Shown here: one piece after another, positions 15,747 to 24,432 of the stretch
Layout: each line of letters begins with the position of its first letter
Position numbering within the stretch: position 1 is the stretch's first letter
Made by a program: the position numbers and the translations under genes
Source of the DNA: SICU01 sp964408235
GTDB lineage: Archaea; Nanobdellota; Nanobdellia; Pacearchaeales; GW2011-AR1
Length of the DNA stretch: 64,000 nt
NCBI GenBank assembly: GCA_964408235.1
Contig: CAYOYN010000002.1
Span: forward strand, 48,677 to 112,676
Reading direction: 5' to 3'
Notes under the pieces: model-generated
Told to the model about the DNA's origin: nothing
Database searches by the model: none
The model's input: the letters and a program-made list of their open reading frames with translations, nothing else

Positions 15747-16001
15747 ATGAATATTGAAATAATCTCTGAAGAAAACGACCTTATCGAGCTTAGGGTAGAT
15801 AACTTGACCGTTGCAGAGATTTTGAGGGTATATCTTAATGATCAAGGCATTAAGTTTGCAGCTTGGAGAAGAGATCATTTAACAAAGCCAGTTATATTTA
15901 GGATCGAATCTTCTGGGAAAAACGTTAAAAAAGCTATAAGTGAAGCTATAAGTGCCGTGAACAAGGATTTAAGCGTTCTTTCAAAGATTTCTTCTAAGTA
16001 A
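15747..16001 (+). CDS. rpo11: DNA-directed RNA polymerase subunit Rpo11 (RpoL)
   Basis: Rpo11 dimerises with Rpo3 to form the assembly platform of archaeal RNA polymerase. The 84-residue protein matches the family: IEIISEENDLIELRVDNLTV, then AEILRVYLNDQGIKFAAWRR, then TKPVIFRIESSG and a final helix. The start at 15747 is preferred over an in-frame ATG at 15738 because of the TATA-box distance. The usual archaeal neighbours of rpoL are absent here. Confidence 0.88.
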   Translation: MNIEIISEENDLIELRVDNLTVAEILRVYLNDQGIKFAAWRRDHLTKPVIFRIESSGKNVKKAISEAISAVNKDLSVLSKISSK

Positions 16002-16051
16002 TTAATTCGTAGACAGATTTATTAATGATTTTTAACTACTTTTATTGGATG

Positions 16052-16064
16052 AAAGGAGGTTGAT
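16052..16064 (+). promoter_or_regulatory. Strong Shine-Dalgarno sequence
   Basis: AAAGGAGGTTGAT ends directly before the ATG at 16065, with GGAGG six to ten bases upstream. A short frame (ATG AAA GGA GGT TGA, 16049-16063) runs through it. Confidence 0.7.
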
Positions 16065-16265
16065 ATGAATTGTAAATGCAATTGGGTTGAATCTATTCTT
16101 GCGATAATCATAATAGTATTTGCTTATATGGGGAGTCCTTCTTCTCGATGGGTGATTATTATTGCAGCGGTTATCTTGTTATTACATGCTTTGATGTGCA
16201 AGAACTCTAAAATGTGTGAAGAACCTATGATGGTTGAATCTAAGCACAAGAAGAGGCGCAGATAA
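16065..16265 (+). CDS. Small Cys-containing membrane protein
   Basis: The 66-residue protein has two hydrophobic segments: about residues 9-23 (SILAIIIIVFAYMG) and 28-44 (WVIIIAAVILLLHAL). It carries cysteines near both ends (NCKCNW; CKNSKMCEE) and a basic tail KHKKRRR. The ends lie on the same side if both segments span, and the four cysteines could bind a metal or form disulfides (inference). It is one of the few genes here with a full Shine-Dalgarno sequence, so it is probably abundant. No family is recognised. Confidence 0.65.
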   Translation: MNCKCNWVESILAIIIIVFAYMGSPSSRWVIIIAAVILLLHALMCKNSKMCEEPMMVESKHKKRRR

Positions 16266-16332
16266 TTTTGCCTTTTTTATTTTAGTTATTTTTTGTAATT
16301 ATTCTTTTATACTATTCTTTTCTTTTACTTTT

Positions 16333-17055
16333 ATGGTGAAAGTTTCGGCCGGAAATTATGACTTAAATGCTTGGTTAAAAGGTGGATATGATTCTGGGAT
16401 CGTAACTACATTGTATGGAGGTCCTGGTTCTGGAAAAACTAATTTTTGTATGATTGCCGCAGTTTCTCAAGCAAAAAAAGGAAATAAGGTGATTTTTATA
16501 GATACTGAAGGCGGATTTTCTTCGGAAAGGGTTAAACAACTTTTTTCTTCTAAATCTGCTAATGGAAATGAAAAGAACCTAAGCATAAATGAAGTTTTAG
16601 AAAATATTCTTGTCTTAAAACCTACAAATTTTAAAGAACAGCAGCAGTCTTTCGATCAATTGCTTAAGCATTTGAAGGAGCAGGTTTCTTTAATCATAGT
16701 TGATGGAATGACTATGCTTTATAGGTTAGATTTTGCAGATGCTCGATCTAGTGAAAAAGATATAGAAAATATACAAATTGTAAATGCTACCTTGACTAAA
16801 CAAATGAGGCTTCTTGTAGAAATTGCTAGGAAGAATGATATTCCTGTTTTAGTTACAAATCAAATATACAATTGGGATAACGAGATTAGAATGGTTGCTG
16901 GGGATATAATAAGGTACTGGAGTAAATGTTTAATTGAGCTTACAAATGAATCCGGTAAAAGAACTGCATTTTTAGTTAAACATAGGTCCATAGGAGAAAA
17001 ATCATTAGCTTTTCAGATTTATGATGGGGGTATAAGAAAGAGGGGTTGGCTGTAA
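16333..17055 (+). CDS. radB: DNA repair and recombination protein RadB
   Basis: RadB is the short archaeal RecA/RadA paralogue that helps recombination. The 240-residue protein consists of the RecA core only, without the helix-hairpin-helix N-terminal domain of RadA. Walker A is GGPGSGKT, Walker B is SLIIVDG, and the FIDTEGGFSSER and PVLVTNQIYNW motifs are present. The ATG at 16333 (MVKVSAGNYDLN) is chosen because it matches the family's start; an in-frame upstream ATG at 16234 would overlap the small membrane protein gene. CTTTTATAC near 16306-16315 is a possible TATA box. Confidence 0.9.
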   Translation: MVKVSAGNYDLNAWLKGGYDSGIVTTLYGGPGSGKTNFCMIAAVSQAKKGNKVIFIDTEGGFSSERVKQLFSSKSANGNEKNLSINEVLENILVLKPTNFKEQQQSFDQLLKHLKEQVSLIIVDGMTMLYRLDFADARSSEKDIENIQIVNATLTKQMRLLVEIARKNDIPVLVTNQIYNWDNEIRMVAGDIIRYWSKCLIELTNESGKRTAFLVKHRSIGEKSLAFQIYDGGIRKRGWL

Positions 17056-17100
17056 ACTTTGAAATCGGTTTATTTATAAAGATGATTTCTAAAGAATTTT

Positions 17101-18345
17101 ATGAAAAATTACTTGTTATTTGCTGTTTTACTGGTTTTATTTGGCACATGCCTTGGTTTTTCAGCAGCATACCCAGATCAAGATTATTTTGGGTTTCTTG
17201 ATTATACTCCTAGTTTTAATGTTACTTACCTCTTTAATATAGACTCTGGCTATAACACTATTAGTTTTATAGGTATAAATGATAGCAATTTAGATCATTA
17301 TGCTTTGTTTCCTCTTGACTATTCAAATTCATTTACTCAGAGAATAAATTATGTTTGGTATTATGGGATATTTAATGAAACCCATTTGATGGTTAATTCT
17401 TATGTTCCTGCGGAAATCTTTTATGTAGGTAATTTTACTAAACTTTCCGATGGGGTTTATTCTTCTTACTTTTCACTAAATAATTCTTTTTTTGATTTTG
17501 GAAATTCTTCTTTTAATGTTACATTAGATCTTAATTCAAATCTAAGTTTTATTCAGTCTAATGACAATTTACTAAATAGCTCTAATTCTTCATTGCTTTA
17601 TGCTCCGGATTTTAGGATGGCTGCACATTTACAAAATCAAGGCCTCATTGAGACTAGATTAGTTCAAAATCAAACTATCGAATCTTTAGAAGTTCATTTA
17701 TGGGTAAAGGAAGATTTATCTAGAAATGGTTTAGGATATCAATGGATAAATCAAATTTATCCAGTAAATAACTTTAGTTTTGAATTAATCTCTCCTTCAA
17801 ATAATCAAACATTACTTACTGAAAATAACTTTCTTGATGTTAAATTTGACTTTTTGACAAATAGTACATATCCTTTTGTTATTAACAATTGTTCAGTAAA
17901 TGTCAATTCAAATAATTTTAGCATATTTTTGAATTCTAGCTTAAATGGAAGCTATAACTCTGCAATTTATAATTTATCTTTGGGAAGTTATGAGTGGTTT
18001 GTTTCATGTGCTTTTGAAAGTTTAAACTGGGTTAGTAATAAAAGTTTTTTTACCATTCAACAAAAAGTCTCAGAGCCTGAGGTAATAAGATTAAACTCTG
18101 ATTCGGAAGAAGGTGGCAGAAGAAGAAATATTTTACCTCTTGAAAACTTGAGCTTTAATCCTTTAACTCTTGAAGAAAAAGATTCTAATAATACGATAAT
18201 CTCTTTGATTACCGGAGCAGTTACTGGAGTTTTAGGAAATAAGAGTCTTCTTGGGTTAGTGGTTTTACTGTTATTGGTAGTGTTAATTGCTTTTTTAATT
18301 TATAATCGTCAGAGGTTTGGGATTGTTAAGGCATCTAAACCATAA
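17101..18345 (+). CDS. Cell-surface protein with C-terminal anchor
   Basis: The 414-residue protein has a signal peptide (LLFAVLLVLFGTCLGFSAAY) and an Asn/Ser-rich extracellular part with more than 20 possible N-glycosylation sequons. A C-terminal membrane span follows (LLGLVVLLLLVVLIAFLIY) with a short basic cytoplasmic tail. The stretch FELISPSNNQTLLTENNFLD resembles the start of an Ig-like surface domain. Just before the span is ITGAVTGVLGN. No enzyme motif is seen. A TATA-like TTTATAAAG lies about 23-31 bases upstream. The architecture suggests an S-layer-associated or adhesion protein. Confidence 0.65.
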   Translation: MKNYLLFAVLLVLFGTCLGFSAAYPDQDYFGFLDYTPSFNVTYLFNIDSGYNTISFIGINDSNLDHYALFPLDYSNSFTQRINYVWYYGIFNETHLMVNSYVPAEIFYVGNFTKLSDGVYSSYFSLNNSFFDFGNSSFNVTLDLNSNLSFIQSNDNLLNSSNSSLLYAPDFRMAAHLQNQGLIETRLVQNQTIESLEVHLWVKEDLSRNGLGYQWINQIYPVNNFSFELISPSNNQTLLTENNFLDVKFDFLTNSTYPFVINNCSVNVNSNNFSIFLNSSLNGSYNSAIYNLSLGSYEWFVSCAFESLNWVSNKSFFTIQQKVSEPEVIRLNSDSEEGGRRRNILPLENLSFNPLTLEEKDSNNTIISLITGAVTGVLGNKSLLGLVVLLLLVVLIAFLIYNRQRFGIVKASKP

Positions 18346-18377
18346 GATTTAAGATGAAATCTTTCTCTTTAGTTTAG

Positions 18378-20078
18378 ATGTTATACTCAGATTTTGTTCA
18401 ATTATATGAGAAATTATCTTCAACTACTAAAAAGCTTGAAAAAATAGAGATTTTAGCTTCTTTCTTGCCCAAATTAAAAGGTGAAGAAGATCTTATTTAT
18501 TTGCTCAGAGGAAAGGTATTTCCAGACTATGATGTAAGAGAGCTTGGTATTTCTACACAATTAGTAATTAAGTCTATAAGTATCGCTTCAGGCTTTTCAA
18601 TTTCAGAGGTTAATTCTAAGTTTAAATTAATAGGGGATTTAGGAGACGTATCCGTTGAACTTTTGAAAATAAAAAAACAAAACTCTCTTTTTTCTAAAAA
18701 ACTAACAGCTCAACATGTTATGGACAGTTTGAGAAAGATTTCTTCTATATCAGGTACTGGTACAATAGATAAAAAGATTGCCATAATTTCTGAGTTACTA
18801 ATAGAATCTACTTTTAGGGAAGCTTGCTATATCATAAGAACTTTACTTGGAGATCTACGTATTGGTGTAGCCGATGCCGTTTTATTGGGGGCGATAAATA
18901 ATGCTTTTTTTCAAGATAAAAATATGCTTGATAAAATAGAAAAAACTTACGATTTAATTAACGATTTTGCACAATTATTGAAATTATCTCTTTCTGGAAA
19001 AGAATCATTTGAACATATTTCTTTAATTCCTGGGAGACCTATTAATGTTATGCTTGCTACTAAAGTTTCTAGTATTCAAGAGGCTTTTGAAATTTGCGGA
19101 AAACCTGCAGCATTCGAGCATAAATATGATGGTTTTAGGGTAATAATAAGTTGTGATGGTAAAAAAATAAAATTGTTTACTAGAAGACTTGAAGAGGTAA
19201 CAAATCAATTTCCAGATATAGTTGAAATTGTTTCAAAACACGTTAAAGCTAAAAGTTTTATTCTAGATGCAGAAGCTGTTGGCTTTGATTCAAAGACTGG
19301 TAAATATCTTCCATTTGAATCTATAAGTCAGAGGATAAAACGCAAATACGATATTGGAGAACTTGCTTCTAAAATGCCTGTAGAAGTTAAGATTTTTGAT
19401 GTTCTTTATTTGAATGGTGAAAATAAGCTTGAAAGTACATTTATTGAGCGTAGAAAGTTAATAGAAGAGGTCATAGAAAATGTCCCGTGGAAAATTTCGA
19501 TTTCTACCCAGATAATTACAGATTCTGAAAAAGAAGTTCAAAAATTTTACAAGGATGCTTTGAAAATTGGTGAAGAGGGGATAATGATAAAGAATCTTAA
19601 TTCTTCTTATGTTTCTGGACGTTATGTTGGAAATCTTGCAAAATTGAAACCTGATGTTTCTGATTTAGATTTAGTAATTGTTGGTGCAGAATATGGTACT
19701 GGAAAAAGGGCTGGTGGCCTTACTAGTTTTATTGTTGCATGTAAAAGTGGGGATAAATTTTTGGAAGTTGGAAAAGTTTCTTCAGGTTTGAAAGAAAAAG
19801 AAGGAGAAGGCACTACTTATAATGAAATAAACGCCCTCTTACAACCCTTAATTATTGATGAAGATGATTCTTCTGTAAATGTAAAACCTAAAATTGTTGT
19901 TTCAGTCACTTACCAAAACATTCAACCAAGTCCTACTTATTCATCTGGATTTGCATTACGCTTTCCAAGGATTACCCATTATAGGCCTGAAAGAGGAATA
20001 CATGACATCGCTACATTAGAGGATATTAAGAAGGAATTTAGTAAAACTTTTAGAAGGTTAAATAAAAAGGGCATCTAA
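18378..20078 (+). CDS. lig: ATP-dependent DNA ligase
   Basis: This enzyme seals nicks in replication and repair. The 566-residue length fits archaeal ligases. An N-terminal DNA-binding domain (residues 1-220) precedes the adenylation domain, where Lys249 in EHKYDGFR is the AMP-accepting residue. Later motifs are FILDAEAVGFD, FDVLYLNG, EGIMIKNL and AKLKPD. The OB-fold domain ends with RFPRITHYRPERG. It is followed 53 bases later by the TBP gene. Confidence 0.95.
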   Translation: MLYSDFVQLYEKLSSTTKKLEKIEILASFLPKLKGEEDLIYLLRGKVFPDYDVRELGISTQLVIKSISIASGFSISEVNSKFKLIGDLGDVSVELLKIKKQNSLFSKKLTAQHVMDSLRKISSISGTGTIDKKIAIISELLIESTFREACYIIRTLLGDLRIGVADAVLLGAINNAFFQDKNMLDKIEKTYDLINDFAQLLKLSLSGKESFEHISLIPGRPINVMLATKVSSIQEAFEICGKPAAFEHKYDGFRVIISCDGKKIKLFTRRLEEVTNQFPDIVEIVSKHVKAKSFILDAEAVGFDSKTGKYLPFESISQRIKRKYDIGELASKMPVEVKIFDVLYLNGENKLESTFIERRKLIEEVIENVPWKISISTQIITDSEKEVQKFYKDALKIGEEGIMIKNLNSSYVSGRYVGNLAKLKPDVSDLDLVIVGAEYGTGKRAGGLTSFIVACKSGDKFLEVGKVSSGLKEKEGEGTTYNEINALLQPLIIDEDDSSVNVKPKIVVSVTYQNIQPSPTYSSGFALRFPRITHYRPERGIHDIATLEDIKKEFSKTFRRLNKKGI

Positions 20079-20099
20079 CTATTTTTCTAAAAACTAAGG

Positions 20100-20108
20100 T
20101 TTATAAAG
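20100..20108 (+). promoter_or_regulatory. TATA-like box of tbp
   Basis: TTTATAAAG lies 24-32 bases before ATG 20132. A second AT-rich run (TATTTAAAT, 20114-20122) is too close to the start for normal spacing; it could be a site through which TBP feeds back, which is speculation. Confidence 0.5.
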
Positions 20109-20131
20109 CCCCCTATTTAAATACCAATAAG

Positions 20132-20701
20132 ATGTCTGACGTAAAATCAAATCTGACAGTTCAGAATATTGTTGCGACAGCTTCTCTTGGAAAGGAAGTT
20201 TCTTTAACAAAACTTGCTAAGATGCAAAGTAATACTGAATATAATCCTGAACAATTTCCAGGTCTTGTTTTAAGAGTTAAGAAGCCTAAATCTGCAGTTC
20301 TTGTTTTTTCAAGTGGGAATCTTGTTTGCACAGGAACAAAAAGTATCGCTCAAGTTAAGGAAGTAGTGGACCAAGTAATAAAACAACTTGCTAAAATAGG
20401 GGTCAGAATAACTACTAAACCAAAAATAACTGTTCAAAATATTGTGGCTTCGGGGAGTATTGATGTTGATTTGAATTTAAACATTTTAGCTTTGGAATTG
20501 GAAAATACGGAATATGAACCTGAACAATTTCCAGGTCTTGTCTATAAATTAGGAACTCCTAATGCTACTTTCTTGTTGTTCTCTAATGGTAAGCTTGTTT
20601 GCACAGGAACTAAAAATAAAAATGAACTTGATGATTCAATGGTTCAGTTGAATAAGAATGTTAAGGATGTTCTTAAGAGACTAAAGAAAGAGAATGAATG
20701 A
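20132..20701 (+). CDS. tbp: TATA-box-binding protein
   Basis: TBP nucleates archaeal transcription. The 189-residue protein is the classic two-repeat saddle. Repeat 1 has LTVQNIVATASLGKEVSLTK, TEYNPEQFPGLVLRVKKPKS and LVCTGTKS. Repeat 2 has ITVQNIVASGSIDVDLNL, TEYEPEQFPGLVYKL and LVCTGTKN. There is a short Lys/Glu-rich tail. The stop overlaps the start of the next gene by four bases (ATGA). Confidence 0.97.
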   Translation: MSDVKSNLTVQNIVATASLGKEVSLTKLAKMQSNTEYNPEQFPGLVLRVKKPKSAVLVFSSGNLVCTGTKSIAQVKEVVDQVIKQLAKIGVRITTKPKITVQNIVASGSIDVDLNLNILALELENTEYEPEQFPGLVYKLGTPNATFLLFSNGKLVCTGTKNKNELDDSMVQLNKNVKDVLKRLKKENE

Positions 20702-21150
20702 TGATTAATAATATATTTTTACAGGCTTTAACTTTGGATAGCACTGACGCTCCTCCTTTAGTTTTTCTTCTTGCTTTAATCGCTGCTTTAGGCGTTTTTA
20801 TATTTCTATTTATTATTTTAGCATCTTACTTGTATTTGTCTTTTGCCTATTCTGCTGTTGGCAGAAGGGCTAAGGTTAAGTCTCCAGGTCTTGCTTGGAT
20901 TCCAGGTATAGGTCCATTAATAATTGCTTATAAGGCTTCTAAAATGCCTTGGTGGCCATGGCTTTTGATTATAGCTATGTTCATACCAGTTGTTGGATTT
21001 ATCGCAAATATTATCTTTTTGGTATTTACGGTTATTTGGCATTGGAAAATGTTTGAATCTGTAAAAAGGCCTGGATGGTTTAGTATTTTGATGTTAATCC
21101 CAATAGTTAATTTTGTAATTATAGGTATTGTTGCTTGGGGCAAAAGATAA
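20698..21150 (+). CDS. DUF5684-like multispan membrane protein
   Basis: The 150-residue protein has four hydrophobic segments and the pattern AWIPGIGPLIIAYKASKMPW, then FIANIIFLVFTVIWHWKMFE and RPGWFSILMLIPIVNF. This resembles the DUF5684 family found near signal-peptidase-like proteins in bacteria. Its role is unknown. Translation is probably coupled to tbp through the ATGA overlap. The convergent nreA gene ends three bases after its stop. Confidence 0.6.
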   Translation: MMINNIFLQALTLDSTDAPPLVFLLALIAALGVFIFLFIILASYLYLSFAYSAVGRRAKVKSPGLAWIPGIGPLIIAYKASKMPWWPWLLIIAMFIPVVGFIANIIFLVFTVIWHWKMFESVKRPGWFSILMLIPIVNFVIIGIVAWGKR

Positions 21151-21152
21151 TT

Positions 21153-22322
21153 TTACTTAAAAAATTGGTTTAATTTGCTCTGAGACTTTTTTATCTTTAA
21201 TATTACTGATTTCTCTATATAATTTGATACTGGCTGTTTTAGTCTTGTTTGGATATTTTGCAATGCTTCATCTAAGGTGTTAAATAATTTTGGTTTACTT
21301 TTGAATGCTTCTCTGCTTGTTTCTCTAAGGATCCCTACCCCACAAGGAGCATAATATTGAGGTTTTATTTCTCTGAAAACTAGGCATGTGCCTTGGCGTT
21401 TTATTGATTCTAAATATTCTGTTAATGCTAACCTATTTGCATAATATGCTCCAGTTACCGAGTCAGCATATTTTTTTCTTGAAAATATTGTTTCATAATC
21501 CTGCCAAACTCCTTGCGAAAATGGATTTTTTAGGCTAATTTCTATTACTTCAAATGCAAATGAATCTGGGATTAACAGAAATTCATAATGGTTTCCCAGA
21601 TATTCTGAATGGAATAATTGATATTCGCTAATTTCTTGATATTGTTTTATTTTTTCTAGTTTATTTTTTGATATAGTATCATCGACTGCGGTAATGCTCC
21701 ATCTTGTAGGCACGAGTTTTCTATTCTTTTTTAACCCTAAAATTCCAGCTGAAAGTATTTTTATTATAGTAGAAGTTTGAATGTTTGCTTTGTGTAATTC
21801 TTGTATTGCTATTGAAGATTTTGTCTCTTTATCATTTACTAAATAATCTACCTTGGGTTTAACAGGGGCGTTTTCTTGTAACTCTGCTTTTTCTATTTCT
21901 GCGGATTTTGGAATAAGCGGACTCCTATCATCTTGTTCTTTGTTTGCAGTTACTGGTTTTTTAAGATGGAATTCTGTCGCAATTGATTTATGAGTCATAG
22001 CAACTTCTTTCATTACAGATAAAAATTTTGTTTCTAATTTTTTTATGTTGCTTTGAGTCCTGCCGTAAATTAATTGATTTCTGTAACCCATTATATCTGA
22101 AATAGCTAATTTGTTTTTGTGCCATTCTTCGGGAGAAGACATTATGCTCGTATCTCCTGTTTCTTGAGGTGCTAGGATGCCTGTATAGACATTAGGATAA
22201 TTCCACTTTCCTACAAATATTTCTGGAGGGGTTGAGCCCGAAAAATTTTGTAATTTTACAGTTTTTCCTAGAAAGAAATTATGTTTGTCGCACTCTTCTT
22301 CAAAACATGTTTTGCAAATCAC
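21153..22322 (-). CDS. nreA: DNA repair protein NreA with PCNA-binding tail
   Basis: NreA is an archaeal protein implicated in repair of alkylation or crosslink damage, working with PCNA and UvrABC-type repair. The 389-residue protein has the N-terminal Cys/His cluster (CKTCFEEECDKH), the conserved core KLVPTRWSITAVDDTISK, and the C-terminal domain with WQDYETIFSRKKYADSVTGA and GVGILRETSREAF. The last nine residues QSKLNQFFK are a full PIP box (Q-x-x-L-x-x-F-F). Residues 130-165 are a poorly conserved linker. Confidence 0.88.
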   Translation of the reverse strand: MICKTCFEEECDKHNFFLGKTVKLQNFSGSTPPEIFVGKWNYPNVYTGILAPQETGDTSIMSSPEEWHKNKLAISDIMGYRNQLIYGRTQSNIKKLETKFLSVMKEVAMTHKSIATEFHLKKPVTANKEQDDRSPLIPKSAEIEKAELQENAPVKPKVDYLVNDKETKSSIAIQELHKANIQTSTIIKILSAGILGLKKNRKLVPTRWSITAVDDTISKNKLEKIKQYQEISEYQLFHSEYLGNHYEFLLIPDSFAFEVIEISLKNPFSQGVWQDYETIFSRKKYADSVTGAYYANRLALTEYLESIKRQGTCLVFREIKPQYYAPCGVGILRETSREAFKSKPKLFNTLDEALQNIQTRLKQPVSNYIEKSVILKIKKSQSKLNQFFK

Positions 22323-22356
22323 TTCTTATTTTATTTTTAAGTCTTTATAGAAATTA

Positions 22357-22617
22357 TTATTCTTCAGCCTCTAACCTTATCCTGCTTTTATGTAATCTAT
22401 ATTCTATTAGCCCTATTATCCCTAAAATAAAGCCTCCTATAATTGTAGCCATCCCTACTTTTAACATCGAATTATTTTGATTAGAAAACTGTATTAATGC
22501 AAAACCTAAAATCAAGGCTGAAAAAGTTGTTCTTATATATGACAAAAGGGTTCTTTCATTAGCCAATAGGGCACTTTCTTCTTCTAATTTTAATTTTTTA
22601 TTCCCCTTATTTTTCAT
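22357..22617 (-). CDS. DUF202 membrane protein
   Basis: The 86-residue protein begins with a basic stretch and the DUF202 signature LANERTLLSYIRTTFSALIL. A second span (MATIIGGFILGIIGLIEYR) and a charged tail follow. DUF202 proteins such as YidH are two- or three-span inner-membrane proteins of unknown role. It lies 34 bases upstream of nreA in the same direction and could be co-transcribed. Confidence 0.75.
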   Translation of the reverse strand: MKNKGNKKLKLEEESALLANERTLLSYIRTTFSALILGFALIQFSNQNNSMLKVGMATIIGGFILGIIGLIEYRLHKSRIRLEAEE

Positions 22618-22656
22618 AAATACAAAAGAAGAGTTTTGTTCTTAAATATTGCTCTT

Positions 22657-22854
22657 TTAATTTTTCAAGTCGGAAATACCTAGAAGTATGAAAAGAACAC
22701 CAATCATTGTTACGAGCCAGAATAATCCTCCTTTAAAGAATTCTCCTGCAGCGTTCCAAAAATTCCATGCTCCCCAGTTCTGAGAATAGTATGCAATAAG
22801 TATTGCACCTACCACTAGGATAAGACCCACAAGAAGTTCGGACCATTTATTCAT
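22657..22854 (-). CDS. Small two-span membrane protein
   Basis: The 65-residue protein has hydrophobic segments at about residues 6-23 (ELLVGLILVVGAILIAYY) and 41-61 (GGLFWLVTMIGVLFILLGIS), joined by a Trp-rich loop. No family is recognised. It is in the same direction as the DUF202 gene with a 39-base gap. Confidence 0.55.
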   Translation of the reverse strand: MNKWSELLVGLILVVGAILIAYYSQNWGAWNFWNAAGEFFKGGLFWLVTMIGVLFILLGISDLKN

Positions 22855-22907
22855 ATTATCATTTAATAATTTGGGTATTTAAAGATTCTTGTAATTAAAA
22901 AGTTCTT

Positions 22908-24314
22908 TTATAGAAGGCCTAGAAGACTAAGTCTAGGGAATGTTAATCCATTTACATTATCTGTAATTTGGGTCTGAGATTTCATCAAAAACCTGTTGAT
23001 TTTTAATGTTCCAATTAGGTTTCTTTTAAAATTGTTATTGTATTTTTGTCTTACTAAAGCAACTGCTCCAGCAACGTGTGCTGCTGCCTGAGATGTTCCG
23101 CTACAAGTTCCAATTGCTCCTACTCCTGCTCCGCAAACTGTTCCGTTTGATGCAGCAGTAGAAGTTATTGTGGCTCCTGGGGCTACTAATTTTAGATTAT
23201 CTCCAGTATTTGATGCACAAGCTATTTTATCTACAACTCTTAATTCTTGACAAACTCCTATCCAGTTAAATGTGAATGGTGTGACTGTTTTATCATAGGT
23301 TGCTCCTACAGATGTTGCATTTGGAGAACATGCTGGATAAGATATTCCATTTTTATATCCTTGATTACCTGATGAAACAATTACCGGGATTCCATATCCT
23401 GCTGCAGTGTTTATTCCAGTATCCATCCAAGTAGGGCATGTATTTGATGTGCTATTGTAACTCTGTCCATCACCGATACTCATAGATATTGCACTAAGTT
23501 TCTTATAGCCTATTGTTGTTAGACAATGGTTTAGTCCTGCAATCATATTAATATTTGAACAAGAACCTGCTGAATTACATACTTTTTCTGCAATTATTAA
23601 TGCATCCGGTGCTACTCCTCTAATGCTTTGATTATTAGAGGGGTTTACTCCTTTTGCCGCGATTATTCCTGCTAGGTGTGTTCCGTGACCGTTATCATCC
23701 ATTGGGTTTGAATCGTTATTTACAAAGTCCCAACCACCTATTATTTTAACACCCCATCCTGCTCCAAGTGCATTGTGGTTATAATCTACTCCTGTATCTA
23801 ATAAACACACTACTTGTCCTAATCCTGTTAGGTTTGTTGTCTGAGATCCATAAGGAACTTGAACATTCCAAGCATTTGTAGCGTTTATTAATTGAAGGCT
23901 TTCTTGCAATTGTATCTCTAAGGTACTTTCTGCAAAGATTTCTTCTACAAGGTTACTTTCTTTAAGAGCTTCTATTGTTTTTTTATCTGCTTCTATTGCT
24001 AATGAGTTTAAAGAATCATATGTGTAAATTATTTTCAATTCTTCCCCTTGTTTTTCAGAAAATTCTTTGGACAATGCATCTATGTTATTTTTTGAATACT
24101 TGATTATCTTGCTTTGATCTTCAGTATCAAAGTTTCTTCTTAAATTTACAATAACTCTTACTTTATCATTATTTTCTACTTGTTTGTAAACTTCAGACTC
24201 AACTTTTACTTCTACTTTTTCGTCTGATTGAGCTATAGAAAATGAGTTAAAATATATTATAGATAATATAGAAAATAATGCCAAAATTGCTACGCTTAAT
24301 TTTACGCCTTTCAT
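22908..24314 (-). CDS. Secreted subtilisin-like serine protease (S8)
   Basis: The 468-residue preproprotein has a signal peptide (about residues 1-29). An inhibitor-I9-like propeptide follows to about residue 130 (KVRVIVNLRRNF; LAIEADKKTIEALKESNLVE). The catalytic domain has Asp173 in LLDTGVD, His210 in GHGTHLAG, Asn317 of the oxyanion hole in VSSGNQG, and Ser408 in GTCSGTSQAAAHVAG. Several cysteine pairs in the catalytic domain fit an extracellular enzyme. It is divergent from the HTH/beta-propeller gene. A TATA-like box on the minus strand lies at 24338-24349. Confidence 0.93.
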   Translation of the reverse strand: MKGVKLSVAILALFSILSIIYFNSFSIAQSDEKVEVKVESEVYKQVENNDKVRVIVNLRRNFDTEDQSKIIKYSKNNIDALSKEFSEKQGEELKIIYTYDSLNSLAIEADKKTIEALKESNLVEEIFAESTLEIQLQESLQLINATNAWNVQVPYGSQTTNLTGLGQVVCLLDTGVDYNHNALGAGWGVKIIGGWDFVNNDSNPMDDNGHGTHLAGIIAAKGVNPSNNQSIRGVAPDALIIAEKVCNSAGSCSNINMIAGLNHCLTTIGYKKLSAISMSIGDGQSYNSTSNTCPTWMDTGINTAAGYGIPVIVSSGNQGYKNGISYPACSPNATSVGATYDKTVTPFTFNWIGVCQELRVVDKIACASNTGDNLKLVAPGATITSTAASNGTVCGAGVGAIGTCSGTSQAAAHVAGAVALVRQKYNNNFKRNLIGTLKINRFLMKSQTQITDNVNGLTFPRLSLLGLL

Positions 24315-24432
24315 GACTAATGTTTAACTATTAAGTAGTATATAAATCTTTGTATGTTCGTTTAATTTTTTACTGTTCAAATAGGATTGAAGCTTAAAAC
24401 GGGTTTAAATATTAGATAAATTTGTATCTGAT
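24315..24432. promoter_or_regulatory. Divergent promoter region of subtilisin and propeller genes
   Basis: This 118-base region has TATA-like elements for both directions: AGATTTATATAC on the minus strand (24338-24349) and TTTAAATAT on the plus strand (24402-24410). The plus-strand box is preceded by AAACGGG, a possible BRE. No operator repeat is obvious, although the propeller protein's own HTH domain could bind here (inference). Confidence 0.45.

Noticed and set aside
16234..16332. N-terminal extension of RadB by 33 residues
   Set aside because: The extra residues are Phe-rich and unlike the family, they overlap the small membrane-protein gene, and ATG 16333 matches the RadB start.
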